29,958 bases of DNA from the NCBI GenBank assembly GCA_031835245.1, contig JAVKOQ010000528.1:1-29958 (forward strand). Reading direction: 5' to 3'. The position numbers were made by a program, and so were the translations under genes. The notes below the pieces were generated by a model. The model worked only from the letters and a program-made list of their open reading frames with translations. It ran no database searches and had not been told where the DNA came from. Shown here piece after piece: positions 10,026-18,648 of this stretch (the first letter of the stretch is position 1; each line of letters begins with the position of its first letter). The stretch is from Balamuthia mandrillaris. Its lineage: Eukaryota > Discosea > Longamoebia > Balamuthiidae.

Positions 10026-10932
10026 GCTCTTGTTGTTTTTTCTTTTCTTTTTCTTTTCTTTTTTTCTTGTCCTTGTCTTCCTCTCCTGCTTCTCTTCTTC
10101 TTCTTCTTCTTTTTCTTTTTCTTTTTCTTTTTCTTTTTCTTTTTCTTTTTCTTTTTCTTCTTCTTCTTCTTCTTTTTCCTCTTGATCACCAACACCCTCC
10201 ATCAATGTTTCTAATTCTTCGTAAGTGTCAAGAAAGATAGTAATGACACTAACACAACCATATGACACAACAGGGTCACTTGGTTACATTATTGTCACTG
10301 AAGCCAGATTACTTGGAAAAGGCAGGACACAGTAAGGACCTTCTGAGATGTGTTAAGGGCGTTATATCTCTGTCTGGCGTTTTCCACTTGGGGCGTCTCA
10401 AGAAAAACATAATCACTCGGCATTGGTTTTTATCTTCAATCTTATCGCTCTTCTCTTCTTTCATGTTATATTCTCTGTACGTGTTCTGTTCTCTTAGCTC
10501 ACCCAACTTCTTGTGCTTCTTGTTCTTCGTTTTATGTCATTAAGGTACTTGACTCCAGCATTCGGCAAAGACCCAGCGGTCTATCGTGAGGCCTCTCCCA
10601 TAACTTGGGCCAAGCAACGCACCCGCTTCCCGTTCCTCCTTCTCAACGCGGCCAGCGACTTTCATCTCCACCGGGACTCCACAGAATTGGCCGCCGTGTT
10701 GAGAGAGGCCGGTTCAAAGGTGACCGTCTGCAGTGTCCCAAAAACAAATCACCGCAGCATAGTCAGCCTCATTCATTCGCCAAAGGATCAGGTCACTCCT
10801 CTCCTTCTTGCCTTCATCTTCCAGAGAGAAGACCAACTTGAAAAAATGGTACAATCATCGTCATCATCGCCCAAAGAAGATGAAAAGAAAGACAAAGAAT
10901 CACAGACCAAGAAGAGGAAGAAAGAACAATAG
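9048..10932 (+). CDS. Alpha/beta hydrolase (HGGGW esterase type) with inserted membrane segment
   Basis: Serine hydrolase of the prenylcysteine methylesterase/kynurenine formamidase-like group; substrate not predictable. Exons: 9048-9149 (or to 9200), 9275-9549, 9622-9871, 10274-10425, 10545-10932, about 388 aa. The oxyanion motif HGGGW is near residues 43-47, the nucleophile elbow GHSAG at about 205-209, and the likely acid and base are the Asp of AASDFHL and the His of TNHRS. Between the SYRLS strand (about 81-85) and KHPVHVLDL (from 172) there is an insertion of about 80 residues that is strongly hydrophobic, enough for two or three membrane helices. The C-terminus is Lys-rich and ends KKEQ, which fits the KKxx endoplasmic reticulum retrieval pattern. 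The end of exon 1 is uncertain, and exon 4 could also end at 10476 in phase. Confidence 0.8.
9890..10190 (+). repeat. Low-complexity microsatellite block inside an intron
   Basis: The 402-bp intron 9872-10273 of the hydrolase gene is filled by TTTTG repeats, a poly-T run (about 9945-9961), about 20 TTG units (about 9968-10026), then TTC and TTTTTC units up to about 10175. It is the longest intron in the window. The apparent poly-Lys, poly-Asn and poly-Cys reading frames here are artefacts of the repeats. Confidence 0.92.
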
Positions 10933-11135
10933 TAAGGCACACACCTAAAAAATATGATAAAAACGCAAACAACAAGTCTTCCCACAATGGGAAACACGCG
11001 GATTTGTTGCTGCGTTTATTTCCCTCCAAAGCAACACCGCCATAGCTTGAGAGAGGCAAGTGATTCGATGCAAGGTTCTAAGCGTCGTATGGACGACCTC
11101 CTTGCTTCTTTCTCTCCCCGACAAACTCAACTTTC
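10933..11135. other. Spacer between hydrolase gene and tRNA-like locus
   Basis: Holds the hydrolase 3' untranslated region and then about 70 bases that may be the leader of the tRNA-like transcript. A hairpin can form at 11071-11106: GCAAGG pairs with CCTTGC and, inside it, GTCGT pairs with ACGAC. No protein-coding signal is seen. Confidence 0.4.
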
Positions 11136-11211
11136 GTGGGTTCGAATCCCACCCCCACAACCACCATCTGTGGGGTGGCCGAGCGGTTAAGGCGTTGAAA
11201 TGTGGCTTCAA
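11136..11211 (+). tRNA. Candidate circularly permuted tRNA gene (3' half before 5' half), perhaps tRNA-His(GUG)
   Basis: In genomic order: T stem GTGGG 11136-11140, T loop TTCGAAT 11141-11147, CCCAC 11148-11152, acceptor 3' strand CCCCACA 11153-11159, discriminator A 11160, CCA 11161-11163, five bases, then acceptor 5' strand TGTGGGG 11169-11175, TG, D stem GCC, D loop GAGCGGTTAA, GGC, G, and anticodon arm TTGAA / ATGTGGC / TTCAA at 11195-11211. The two acceptor strands are perfectly complementary over 7 bp. The anticodon arm is a perfect 5-bp stem with a 7-base loop reading U33, GUG, G37, as in tRNA-His. No T arm lies downstream and no D arm upstream, so a normal gene is not present. CTCAA-CTTTC just before the T stem may supply the variable loop. 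The D and T arms also resemble Leu/Ser tRNAs, so the isotype is unsure. Confidence 0.6.
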
Positions 11212-11523
11212 TTTACTTCGTTTACTTGGGGGGGGAGGGAGGCGCTTACGGGGGGTGTCTAACTTACTTCGGAATGATTTATTACTTATGTAGTGACAAA
11301 CGACACGCGAGTGAAAGGAGTTGGGAGTGCCACTCGCTCTCCTCACACACGCCTGGTTTCGCGGCGCTTGACGCTAACATCAACTGCCTCTCTCTTCTTT
11401 TTTTTTTTCACGCAAACCAAGAAGAATGATTGGAATGTGTGTGGAATGGGGAAAAACAAAAAGGAAATTTTGGCGTCCGTTCGATGCGAGAGAAATAAAA
11501 AAACGAACGAACGAGAGAGGATC
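11212..11523. other. Trailer of tRNA-like locus and upstream region of membrane-protein gene
   Basis: A run of eight G and a GGGAGG stretch (11228-11242) can pair with TTTCTCTCCCC at 11109-11119 upstream of the tRNA-like locus. No run of four or more T occurs between the locus and the 11-T run at 11398-11408, which could end a polymerase III transcript. No coding sequence is seen here. Confidence 0.4.
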
Positions 11524-12359
11524 ATGGTCACGGTGAAACTTCTACCGCTCGTCACTTTCGGCTTGTTGCTTTGGGTGTGGATATGCGCTATCATTGGTGT
11601 ATGCTTCCCCTTGCTCTTCCTTTTGCTCGCCCTACCTTCCTTTCATCTAACTAATCCTCTTTGGATTTTAAATTGAAAGGCAGCTACCTCTAACAAAGGA
11701 TGGGCAAAGGGGTCTAACGCGTTCATAGGTTGGAAGAAAGGCACTGTCGTCATTCTTCATAACACAGACCATCACTTTACGTTAGACGGGTCCGCCGAGA
11801 CTGGAGGAAATGCGGCTGTTGCTGGCTCCATCATAGCAATTTTGGTCTCCGTTGTGGTGATGGCACTTGCCATTGCACGAACCTTTGGTCTTGGTCCCCG
11901 TTTATTGCACTTTGTTGGCGCAGGACTATGTTTCTTGCTGGCGTGAGTATCCTTCTTCAGTGTACTTTTTTCGTCGTCGCTTGATGTTCTACACTTTTGC
12001 CTTGGTTGTTGCATATAGTTGTCTCTTCACCTCTTCGTCTTTGGTCTTTCTCGGTTTAACTCTTCTCACATTTCGTAACTGATAGGTTTATATGGATGGT
12101 TTGTTGGGCTACTTGGGCAGGTGCGTGGTGAAAACTTTGCTCTTTATTTGCTCTTTATTATTCTTTAAGTAACTCATCCTTTCATTCAATGGTAGACAAA
12201 ACATCGGACCTACGGGACAAGTGGGACATGAATCCCGACTACGCTTTCGCGTTTGCGATCATGGGTAACCTGTTCACGCTCTCCGCCGGATTTTTGCTGC
12301 TGCTCTCGCGATGGAAGGACTGCACCATTGTCAGCACCTCGTACAGCAGCTACCAGTGA
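11524..12359 (+). CDS. Four-helix membrane protein, upstream tandem paralogue
   Basis: I do not recognise the family. Four exons, 11524-11598, 11680-11942, 12086-12120 and 12196-12359, give 178 aa. There are four hydrophobic segments: residues about 4-25, about 75-97, about 105-127, and about 145-165. Between helices 1 and 2 lies a polar loop of about 45 residues containing GWKKGT and TLDGS. Other marks are GGNAAVAGS, LLHFVGAGL, a Trp-rich WMVCWATWAGDKTSD and SRWKDC near the end, followed by a short Ser/Tyr tail. The layout recalls claudin/PMP22-like tetraspan proteins, but I see no diagnostic motif for them. The gene just downstream is a paralogue with the same exon structure. The donor at 11599 was chosen because the one at 11597 would lead to a stop. 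Confidence 0.85.
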
Positions 12360-12417
12360 TAACAGTGCGCACCTGTCGGCAATAATCCATTGGAAATTTT
12401 CAAAATATTCTGATAAA

Positions 12418-12462
12418 TTATCGACAATAATTTAACACTGATTAATTAACCAATTTTTCCAG
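12418..12462. promoter_or_regulatory. Candidate promoter elements upstream of the second membrane paralogue
   Basis: TTATCGACAA at 12418-12427 followed by TTAATTAAC...CCAG at 12442-12462, ending 56 bases before the start codon. Both elements are also present in the mS38/GPLD1 spacer (4437-4446 in reverse complement, and 4675-4694). Role inferred only from recurrence and position. Confidence 0.45.
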
Positions 12463-12517
12463 CGCTTTCTTTTTCTGCTTTTTTTACGAGGAAGAAGCAA
12501 GCCGCTACCCGTGGGAA

Positions 12518-13089
12518 ATGACCGTGGTGAAACTGCTGCCCGCCATCATCTTTGGCCTCCTTATCTGGGTGTGGATATGTGGTATCATTGGGGTAAAACG
12601 CTTGCTTCCGTTTTTGCCTTGTTCTTTTTTTGTTTTGCTTATCCTTTGCTTTTCTTTTTTTTTTTTTTGTGCGTCTGTGTTTAGGCCGCATCCTCTGCCA
12701 CTGGCTGGGCACATGGTAAGAACGGTGATTTCGGGTGGAAGAAAGGGACCATTAAACTCCAGCACCAGAATCACCACCTCACGTTAGAGGGCTCTCTCAA
12801 GACGGGAGGAAATGCCGCCATTGCGGGCTCCGTCTTTGCCATTATATTTTCGATCCTCTTGATGGGCTTGGCTATTGCCAGAGTTTTCGAGCTCGGTCCT
12901 CAACTTCTTCACTTTGTGGGTGCTGGGCTTAGCTTCCTACTTGCGTACGTTCCTTGTTTTTAATACCAAAAATAACGTGTTGGAGAAAGTCCTCACTTCT
13001 TTCCCATAGGTTCATTTGGATGGTCTGTTGGGCTACTTGGGCGGGTTCGTACCCTACTATTCGCTTTGCTAACCTCCTCTCTCATTTCT

Positions 13090-13121
<32 letters not shown>

Positions 13122-13349
13122 GCTTTTCTCTGCTCTTCTGGCGTTCCGTTCCACACGGTTAATTTTCTCCTGTAAAAAAAAAAAGACAAAACAAGCGACA
13201 AAAGAGACGACTTTAACATGGACCCAGCCTTCGCTTTCGCGTTCGCAATCATTGGCACATTGTCCACCGTGGTGGTTGGCTTGTTGTTCCTTCTCTCCCG
13301 CTGGAAGGACTGCGCCATCGTGGGATCCTCCAACTACAGCCAATATTAA
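12518..13349 (+). CDS. Four-helix membrane protein, downstream tandem paralogue
   Basis: Four exons, 12518-12592, 12685-12944, 13010-13044 and 13186-13349, give 177 aa. Exon lengths are 75, 260, 35 and 164 nt against 75, 263, 35 and 164 nt in the upstream copy, with the same intron phases, so the pair arose by tandem duplication of an intron-containing gene. Shared blocks include VKLLP at the start, GWKKGT, TLEGS, GGNAAIAGS, LLHFVGAGL, FIWMVCWATWAGDKTSD and SRWKDC. The extracytoplasmic-type loop differs more (His/Gln-rich here). A polyadenylation signal AATAAA lies at 13364-13369, 15 bases past the stop. Family and function are unknown to me. Confidence 0.87.
13094..13121 (+). repeat. (CT)n microsatellite in the second four-helix gene
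   Basis: About 14 CT units in the last intron (13045-13185). The equivalent intron of the upstream paralogue (12121-12195) lacks the tract, so it arose or expanded after the duplication. Confidence 0.88.
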
Positions 13350-13485
13350 ACGCTTTACGTTTCAATAAAGTTTTGAAAGTAAACCGCATCCAAGTGATAA
13401 TGAGAGAGGAAGCGGAAGAGGAAGAGGAGAAAAAGGTTGAAAATAAATAGTAGAGAAAAAGGTGGCAAGGCTTTCTTGGTTTCTT

Positions 13486-13932
13486 TTACAGGAAGCTGAG
13501 AACCATGGCGATACCGGCAAAGATGAGGGCGATGAGGGAGAGAACGGACATGGGAACACCAGGCATGACCTTTTCAGTGGAGTAGTAGCGGAGGAAGAAG
13601 AAGACCATCAAGACAGCAGCCAAGATGGCGGCCACCAAGAAACCGAACGGCGAGATTAACCAGGACATTACGAAGGCTACAAGCAGCAACACACCTGAAA
13701 AAAAAAAAAGGAACAGAAACACAAAAACAAACGTTTCAGTTTGAGCATAGACAAACAAGACCATCCCAAAAAAAATTAGCGTAGCAGGGTACTTACAAAC
13801 ACCAATGCTAACGTAGAGCGAGATCTTGCTCTTAAATTTGTAGAATGCAAATACACCTCCTCCCAAGATAATGAAGGCGTACAGGAGCACCACGATCCTG
13901 GCAACAATAAGGTACGTATCTACCCACCCCAT
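13486..13932 (-). CDS. TMEM14 family small membrane protein
   Basis: Two exons on the minus strand, 13932-13797 and 13694-13486 (GTAAGT donor, T-run and CAG acceptor), give 114 aa, the usual size for TMEM14 proteins. The protein has four hydrophobic stretches. The last part reads RYYSTEKVMPGVPMSVLSL, close to the family's conserved R-[YF]-x-x-T-x-K-x-M-P-x-G motif near the end of the third helix. A Gly-rich helix (ILGGGVFAFYK) and KSKISLYVSIG match the family's N-terminal half. Relatives in animals act in mitochondrial membranes (TMEM14C in porphyrin transport) and in plants some are plastid fatty-acid exporters. Location and substrate cannot be read from this copy. Translation from further upstream is possible in frame, but no ATG is there. 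Confidence 0.82.
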   Translation of the reverse strand: MGWVDTYLIVARIVVLLYAFIILGGGVFAFYKFKSKISLYVSIGVCKYPATLIFFGMVLFVYAQTETFVFVFLFLFFFSGVLLLVAFVMSWLISPFGFLVAAILAAVLMVFFFLRYYSTEKVMPGVPMSVLSLIALIFAGIAMVLSFL

Positions 13933-14178
13933 GATGATGTAACTCGATTGCAAAGTGGTCGCGCGGTGCCTCGCTTTGTGCCAAACTTTTTTTCCTTCTG
14001 TTGTCTGCAAAAAAGAAAATATTTGCGAAATTCCGTGTGGTTTTTAAGGCCAGCATTTGTTGTGCTTTTGTTGTCCTCACCTCTTGAAATTCGGACGAAA
14101 AAGTTCCTCGTGCGAAAGGAGAGAGGCGCCAAGCCAGTGGAACGGGCAGGCATTACTGCACTGCCGCTGCAGCAAAAG

Positions 14179-15819
14179 ATGAGACGTAGCGCTTCTTCCT
14201 TGGCCTGGTTGTTGGCTCTTTGTGTGTGCTGCTGCGGTCTCGTTGCTGGCCTGACTGGTACTTGCTTCTTCCATTTAGTTTTTTTATGCTTTGCAGCTGA
14301 TTCCTATTCTTCGTGCTGAAAGGACCTGCCGCCTTTTATGACGCCAAAGACAAGATTGACGGCGAGTACATAGTTGTTTTGCACGATGCATTAGGCCCTG
14401 ACGATGGTTTGCAGCAGCTATTCGTTTTTTTTTTCACATTTGTATTTGTTTTTTGTTGACCAATCTTATGTGGCTTTGTAGTGGCTGACTATAAGGGCCG
14501 TATCGAAGCTAGGCTCAACCCTGACATGGAAAGCGTCGACCAAGTTTTCAGAATCGGTTCCTTCAATGCCCTCAAGGCAAAACTTTCATTGAGGTCTCTC
14601 TTTTCTTTTCTCATATTTTGCATAGTGAGGTCTTTCGTTTTTCTCACAACCATCTGTTTTTCTCTTCCATCCATTGTTTCTCCCGCTATGTTGCCACTTT
14701 TCAACAAACTAGGTCGGTGAAGACGTTATTGTTGGACGAAGAAGTGAAGTACGTGCAAGAAAACCAAGTTGTAAGGGCCATCCAGCTCAAAGGGGAGTCA
14801 TGCTCTCAACAAAGCATAGAGGTGCCGTGGGGCTTGGATAGGATCGACCAACGCAGCGTGGACCTTACCGGCAAATTTCGCTATAAAAGCTCTGCTGGCC
14901 AAAACGTTGATGCCTATATTATTGACACGTACCAAACGTTCCTTCCTTTTGTCTCTCGTTTTCTTTCTTGTCTTTCATTCTTTGTGACTTTCTTTTCCTT
15001 GCACCATCAAACTGGTGGTTCATCACCATCAGAGGCATTCAGGTGACGCACAAACAATTCGAAGGCAGAGCTGAATGGGGCACCAACACAGCCGGGGACG
15101 GCCAAGGCCGTGACTGTCACGGACACGGTACTCACGTGGCCGGTACCGTGGGCTCTCTCTACTACGGCGTGGCCAAGAAGACCACCCTCATCGCCGTCAA
15201 GGTCCTTGCCTGCGATGGCTACGGCAGCGACGCCACTGTCATTGCTGGCGTCGAATGGGCCACCAACCACCATCACTCAAAGCAAAACAAGAGGCCTTCT
15301 GTCGCCAACATGTCCTTAGGAGGAGGATTCTCCCCTGCCTTGAACGAGGCTGTCAACGCCTCCATCACTGCGGGCATCACCTATGCAGTGGCTGCTGGCA
15401 ATGATGACTACGACGCGTGCTTTGTCTCTCCGGCCTCCGTCGAGACGGCCATCACTGTTGGAGCCACGGAGATTGCCAACATAAAAAGCTACGAGAAGGA
15501 TGCACGCTCCTATTATTCCAACTATGGATCCTGTCTCTCAGTGTTGGCCCCTGGAACCCTCATCAAGAGCACTTGGATTGGAGAGAGTGACGAGGAGGTC
15601 AAAACCATCTCTGGTACTTCCATGGCCTCACCACACGTGGCAGGTGTTGCTGCGTTGTTCTTGGATGTCAACCCTGAAGCCACGCCCAAGGATGTTAAAG
15701 GGTTCATCCTGGATAATGCGTTGGAAGGAAAGGTCGTGTTGGGATGTGAGCCCACTGAATCTACCTGTCCGCAGACTCCCAACAGACTGCTTTACTTCGC
15801 TTGTGGTGCTTATTTATAA
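14179..15819 (+). CDS. Secreted subtilisin-like serine protease (peptidase S8, proteinase K type)
   Basis: Five exons, 14179-14257, 14323-14406, 14482-14593, 14713-14928 and 15033-15819, give 425 aa. Residues 1-26 are a signal peptide (LAWLLALCVCCCGLVAG). An inhibitor I9-type propeptide follows, with IDGEYIVVLHD and ending near VRAIQL, to be removed on activation. The catalytic domain begins near VPWGLDRIDQRS. The triad is complete: Asp163 in IIDTG, His195 in HGHGTHVAGT and Ser360 in GTSMASPHVAG. The oxyanion Asn is in AAGNDDYDAC. Its close match to proteinase K motifs indicates a broad-specificity endoprotease for the endolysosomal or secreted compartment. The 3' end faces the next gene, with 81 bp between the two stop codons. 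Confidence 0.95.
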
Positions 15820-15900
15820 ACAAACAACGACCTTTTGCCGTGTAAGCAACTCTACCATGCTGTTTTTTTCTAATTCCACACTCGAAAGGTTTGTCGTTCT

Positions 15901-17359
15901 TTAAATGGAAGGAGACAACGGAAGATCACGGATGGCTACAAGGATGCTAGAGGGACAGTGGCTCGGGATATAATGGTCCGAGTCAACAAAGCAGCTGTGG
16001 ATGCGTTCTTGATTGTAGCGTTGGAGGTAAAACTGAGCTTCGGAAGAGCGAATGGCAGCAGTGCCTTCCTCGCAGAGTTTTGGTTTCGGTTGGTCGTTGC
16101 ATTTTTCGCGGTGTGGCTCTGGTTTTGTTGCAGTTAGTACTGTCACTGCAATATGACGAGTTCGTTGCAGTTCATCCTCTATTGGATAATAAAGGTGAGA
16201 CAAAGAATAAACACAAGAAGAAAAACAAAGAAGACGACTAAGCACAAGCAAGAAGGGGAAGCAGAGTTCAAGAGGAAAGACCTGTAAGACTTTGCAAAGC
16301 CGCCATTGCGTTACCCAACTCGTCCCAATGGCTTAGTTCATGGAAACATGTTCGCGGAAACTTTGTAAACAAAATGGTAACTACAGATTAACAATAATAC
16401 AGGAAGGAAAAAAAGAAAGCAAGTACCTTATAAGTTGCCATTTGGGCAAATGTTTCTTCCCGCAAGTGAGAAGGAAGGACAGAAGATGGCGCTCCTGATT
16501 CCATTGGGAGAGCGTCAAACTCTCCTCCTATTCTCAAGAATCCAAAAGGACTCAACAGACTTGCAATGCGAAATGATATTAATCCTGTTTGTGTTGGCAA
16601 CAAGAAGAGGTTTGATGAGATAGGGACGAGAGAAGCGAAATAGGAAAGGTACCTGTAGTGAGAGCAGAGCCTAAGTCATCATAAGAGAGTTCGCTATCTA
16701 CCACAATCTGCCAAGCATAAAAAGAGATAGGTAGACCTTAAAACTCAAAAAAAATAGAAATCGAGGAGAAAAAAAGACAAACCATGCCGGAGACGTCTTC
16801 AGGACGGTCGTGAGCGAACAAGTGAATGAGGTTTCCACCAAAGCTCCAACCCACCAAAACATAAGGAGGAGATATAACACTCACTTTTAACAATGAATAC
16901 AATTCCTCGTTTATAATAGTCCTGTTGTCATTTGAATGGAATGGGGTTTTTACTCCAGTTAAAAATAACTACCAACAAACACAAGCAAAAAGAAGAAAGA
17001 AGAAGGAAGAAGTGGAAGAAGAATAACGCAATGAAGAGGCGACGTACACATTCCTCTTCGTAGTAGGTGCGTCGCTCCAACCTTGAATAAAAACATGTTT
17101 AGAAAAAAATCAAAACAGAGAATAGAGCATGAGACACAAAGAAAGAGATTGAGAGGCAGCAGCAGCAAGAGAGAGAGAGAGAGAGAGAGAAGCACGCAGA
17201 GGAGAACGACATGAAAAACATGTACCATAGCCTTGTCTATCGTAGGCGCAGAAGCGATAACGTTGAGTCAGTTGTGAGTCCTTTTCTATTTGCTCGAAAA
17301 GTGGAACCCATGCCAACGAAGAAAAGGCAAACCCTACATGATAAACAAAAGAGAGAAGC

Positions 17360-17399
<40 letters not shown>

Positions 17400-17759
17400 A
17401 ACATTGTTTTTGTTGGTGAACTGAATGGACGAACCAGACTCAAAGAGAAAGGTGGCAGAGGGGTTGGGTTGCGCTCCTATACACCAAAGGTGCATGTTGC
17501 GGCCTTCCACAAGGAATCTGTTTCCTCTTGCCGGAAAACGGATGGCATCTCGTTGAACGGCGTAATATTGGTACACGAAGAGCGCGAGCAACACGCCAAC
17601 AAAAACGGCCACTATGCACAGTGCACACTGCAAACAAAAGGCTGGAGTCCTCTTCGTATGGCGAACATTGGTCACCTGTGAAGGCACGTAAAGAAGAGGA
17701 GAAGCGCTCTCCTTCTCCGCCAGCGGCTTCTTCTTTCCCATCTTCCTTCTTTCTCTCAT
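15901..17759 (-). CDS. Membrane-anchored alpha/beta hydrolase
   Basis: Eight exons on the minus strand: 17759-17435, 17333-17226, 17081-17050, 16905-16783, 16707-16653, 16584-16427, 16360-16282 and 16178-15901, all in phase, giving 385 aa. A Lys/Arg-rich cytosolic start precedes one transmembrane helix (about residues 37-60), so it is a type II membrane protein. The hydrolase fold starts at LWCIGAQ and has FLFESGG, CAYDRQGYGWSDAP and the nucleophile elbow VLVGWSFGGN (Ser176). The likely acid is Asp200 in VVDSE and the base His362 in SDHYIPS. The DRxGxGWSD motif is typical of the AB_hydrolase_1 family, and the substrate is unknown. Introns near 17168-17190 and 17362-17394 hold (GA)n on the plus strand, that is CT on the sense strand. 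Confidence 0.87.
17168..17394 (-). repeat. Two (GA)n tracts in introns of the minus-strand hydrolase
   Basis: GA runs at 17168-17190 and about 17362-17394 flank exon 2. Read on the gene's own strand they are CT tracts, as in the plus-strand genes. Confidence 0.88.
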
Positions 17760-18000
17760 TTAATTACTGCTCGTTCAATTGACCAATGACGTTTCAGAAA
17801 GAAATGTCGACAACAAATCATTGATAGCCAATAGACTATCAGAAATATTTTGTCGACACACGTTTTCCTTATCGGGACTATTAGACAAAAAAAAATAGAA
17901 AGAAAAAAAAAGCTGCAACGAAAGATTTTTTTAGTTGGTGATCACTGCTGCTCCTCCCCCGCCCGCCCGCTGAAGACTCACTCCACCTCTCATCATCGTC
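17760..18000. promoter_or_regulatory. Divergent promoter with two TGTCGACA palindromes
   Basis: Spacer between the hydrolase (minus) and MYCBP (plus) start codons. TGTCGACA occurs twice, at 17805-17812 and 17851-17858, flanking an AT-rich stretch with AGAAATATTTTG. The first copy is 45 bp upstream of the hydrolase ATG. Regulatory role is inferred from the same element in other intergenic spacers of the window. Confidence 0.5.
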
Positions 18001-18305
18001 ATGCAGGTATGTATGTCGTAAGAGGACCTCCCACTATTTTGTGTTTATCCTTTTCATCCCCACACGTTTTTTTTGTTTACAAATTGTAACCAAAAAAGGC
18101 CGCAGAGAAGGAAGAGTTCCGATCTTACCTGGAAAAGAGCGGGGTCATTGATTCTTTGACTAAAGGTTTATTTACTTTATTTTTTTGAAAGTTCTTTCGT
18201 GTCGTGGCTTCGCCTCGCTTAAAATTTGTTGCTTCTTCAGTTTTGGTGGGATTGTATGAGGAACCTGACAAGCCTGCCAGCGCTGTCGAGTATGTTCTCT
18301 CGCTT

Positions 18306-18353
<48 letters not shown>

Positions 18354-18648
18354 TATTTCGTAGCTCTTTGTCTTATCGTATGTTTGCTTCAGATTTATCA
18401 AGCAACACCTTGGCTCCGCTGTGGAGGACGTAAATGTGCAGGCCCTGCGACAAGAAAACGAGGTGCTCAAAAGAGAGAACGAGAGCCTGAAGAAGAAAGT
18501 GGAGGAGTTGCTTGCTAGGGTGCGTTGTTGCATTTTTTATTATTATTATTATTTTTTGTTTTCGCCTCCCTTTGTACTTCTTTCGCCTTTCTTTGTTGGT
18601 TTGTTTGTTGACTTGCTATCGACATTGCAGCTCGACAAGAAAGAATGA
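18001..18648 (+). CDS. MYCBP: c-Myc-binding protein homologue (MYCBP / AMY-1)
   Basis: Five coding exons, 18001-18006, 18099-18165, 18241-18289, 18393-18519 and 18631-18648, give 88 aa (human 103). The first coding exon contains only two codons (Met-Gln), with a strong GTATGT donor directly after it. The protein keeps the family core almost intact: FRSYLEKSGVIDSLTK, VLVGLYEEPDKPASA and FIKQHLG, followed by a Leu/Glu/Lys coiled coil. In animals this protein binds Myc and AKAP proteins, and it is linked to cilia and the radial spoke in flagellates. Myc does not exist in protists, so the role here is more likely the older A-kinase or cytoskeletal one. That last point is inference. Intron 3 carries about 20 CT units. 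Confidence 0.93.
18312..18351 (+). repeat. (CT)n microsatellite in MYCBP intron
   Basis: About 20 CT units within the intron 18290-18392. Confidence 0.9.

Noticed and set aside
9716-10268. Long minus-strand frames rich in Lys, Asn or Glu, and plus-strand frames rich in Cys, Phe or Val
   Set aside because: They are six-frame readings of the TTG and TTTTTC microsatellites inside a hydrolase intron.
11164-11300. Ordinary tRNA-Leu/Ser gene with an intron starting at the D arm
   Set aside because: No T arm (GGTTCRANNCC) follows within 300 bases, and the matching T arm and acceptor strand lie upstream instead.
10945-11346. Minus-strand 133-codon frame across the tRNA-like locus
   Set aside because: Its WDSNPR stretch is the usual antisense translation of a tRNA T loop, and no family or splice pattern supports it.
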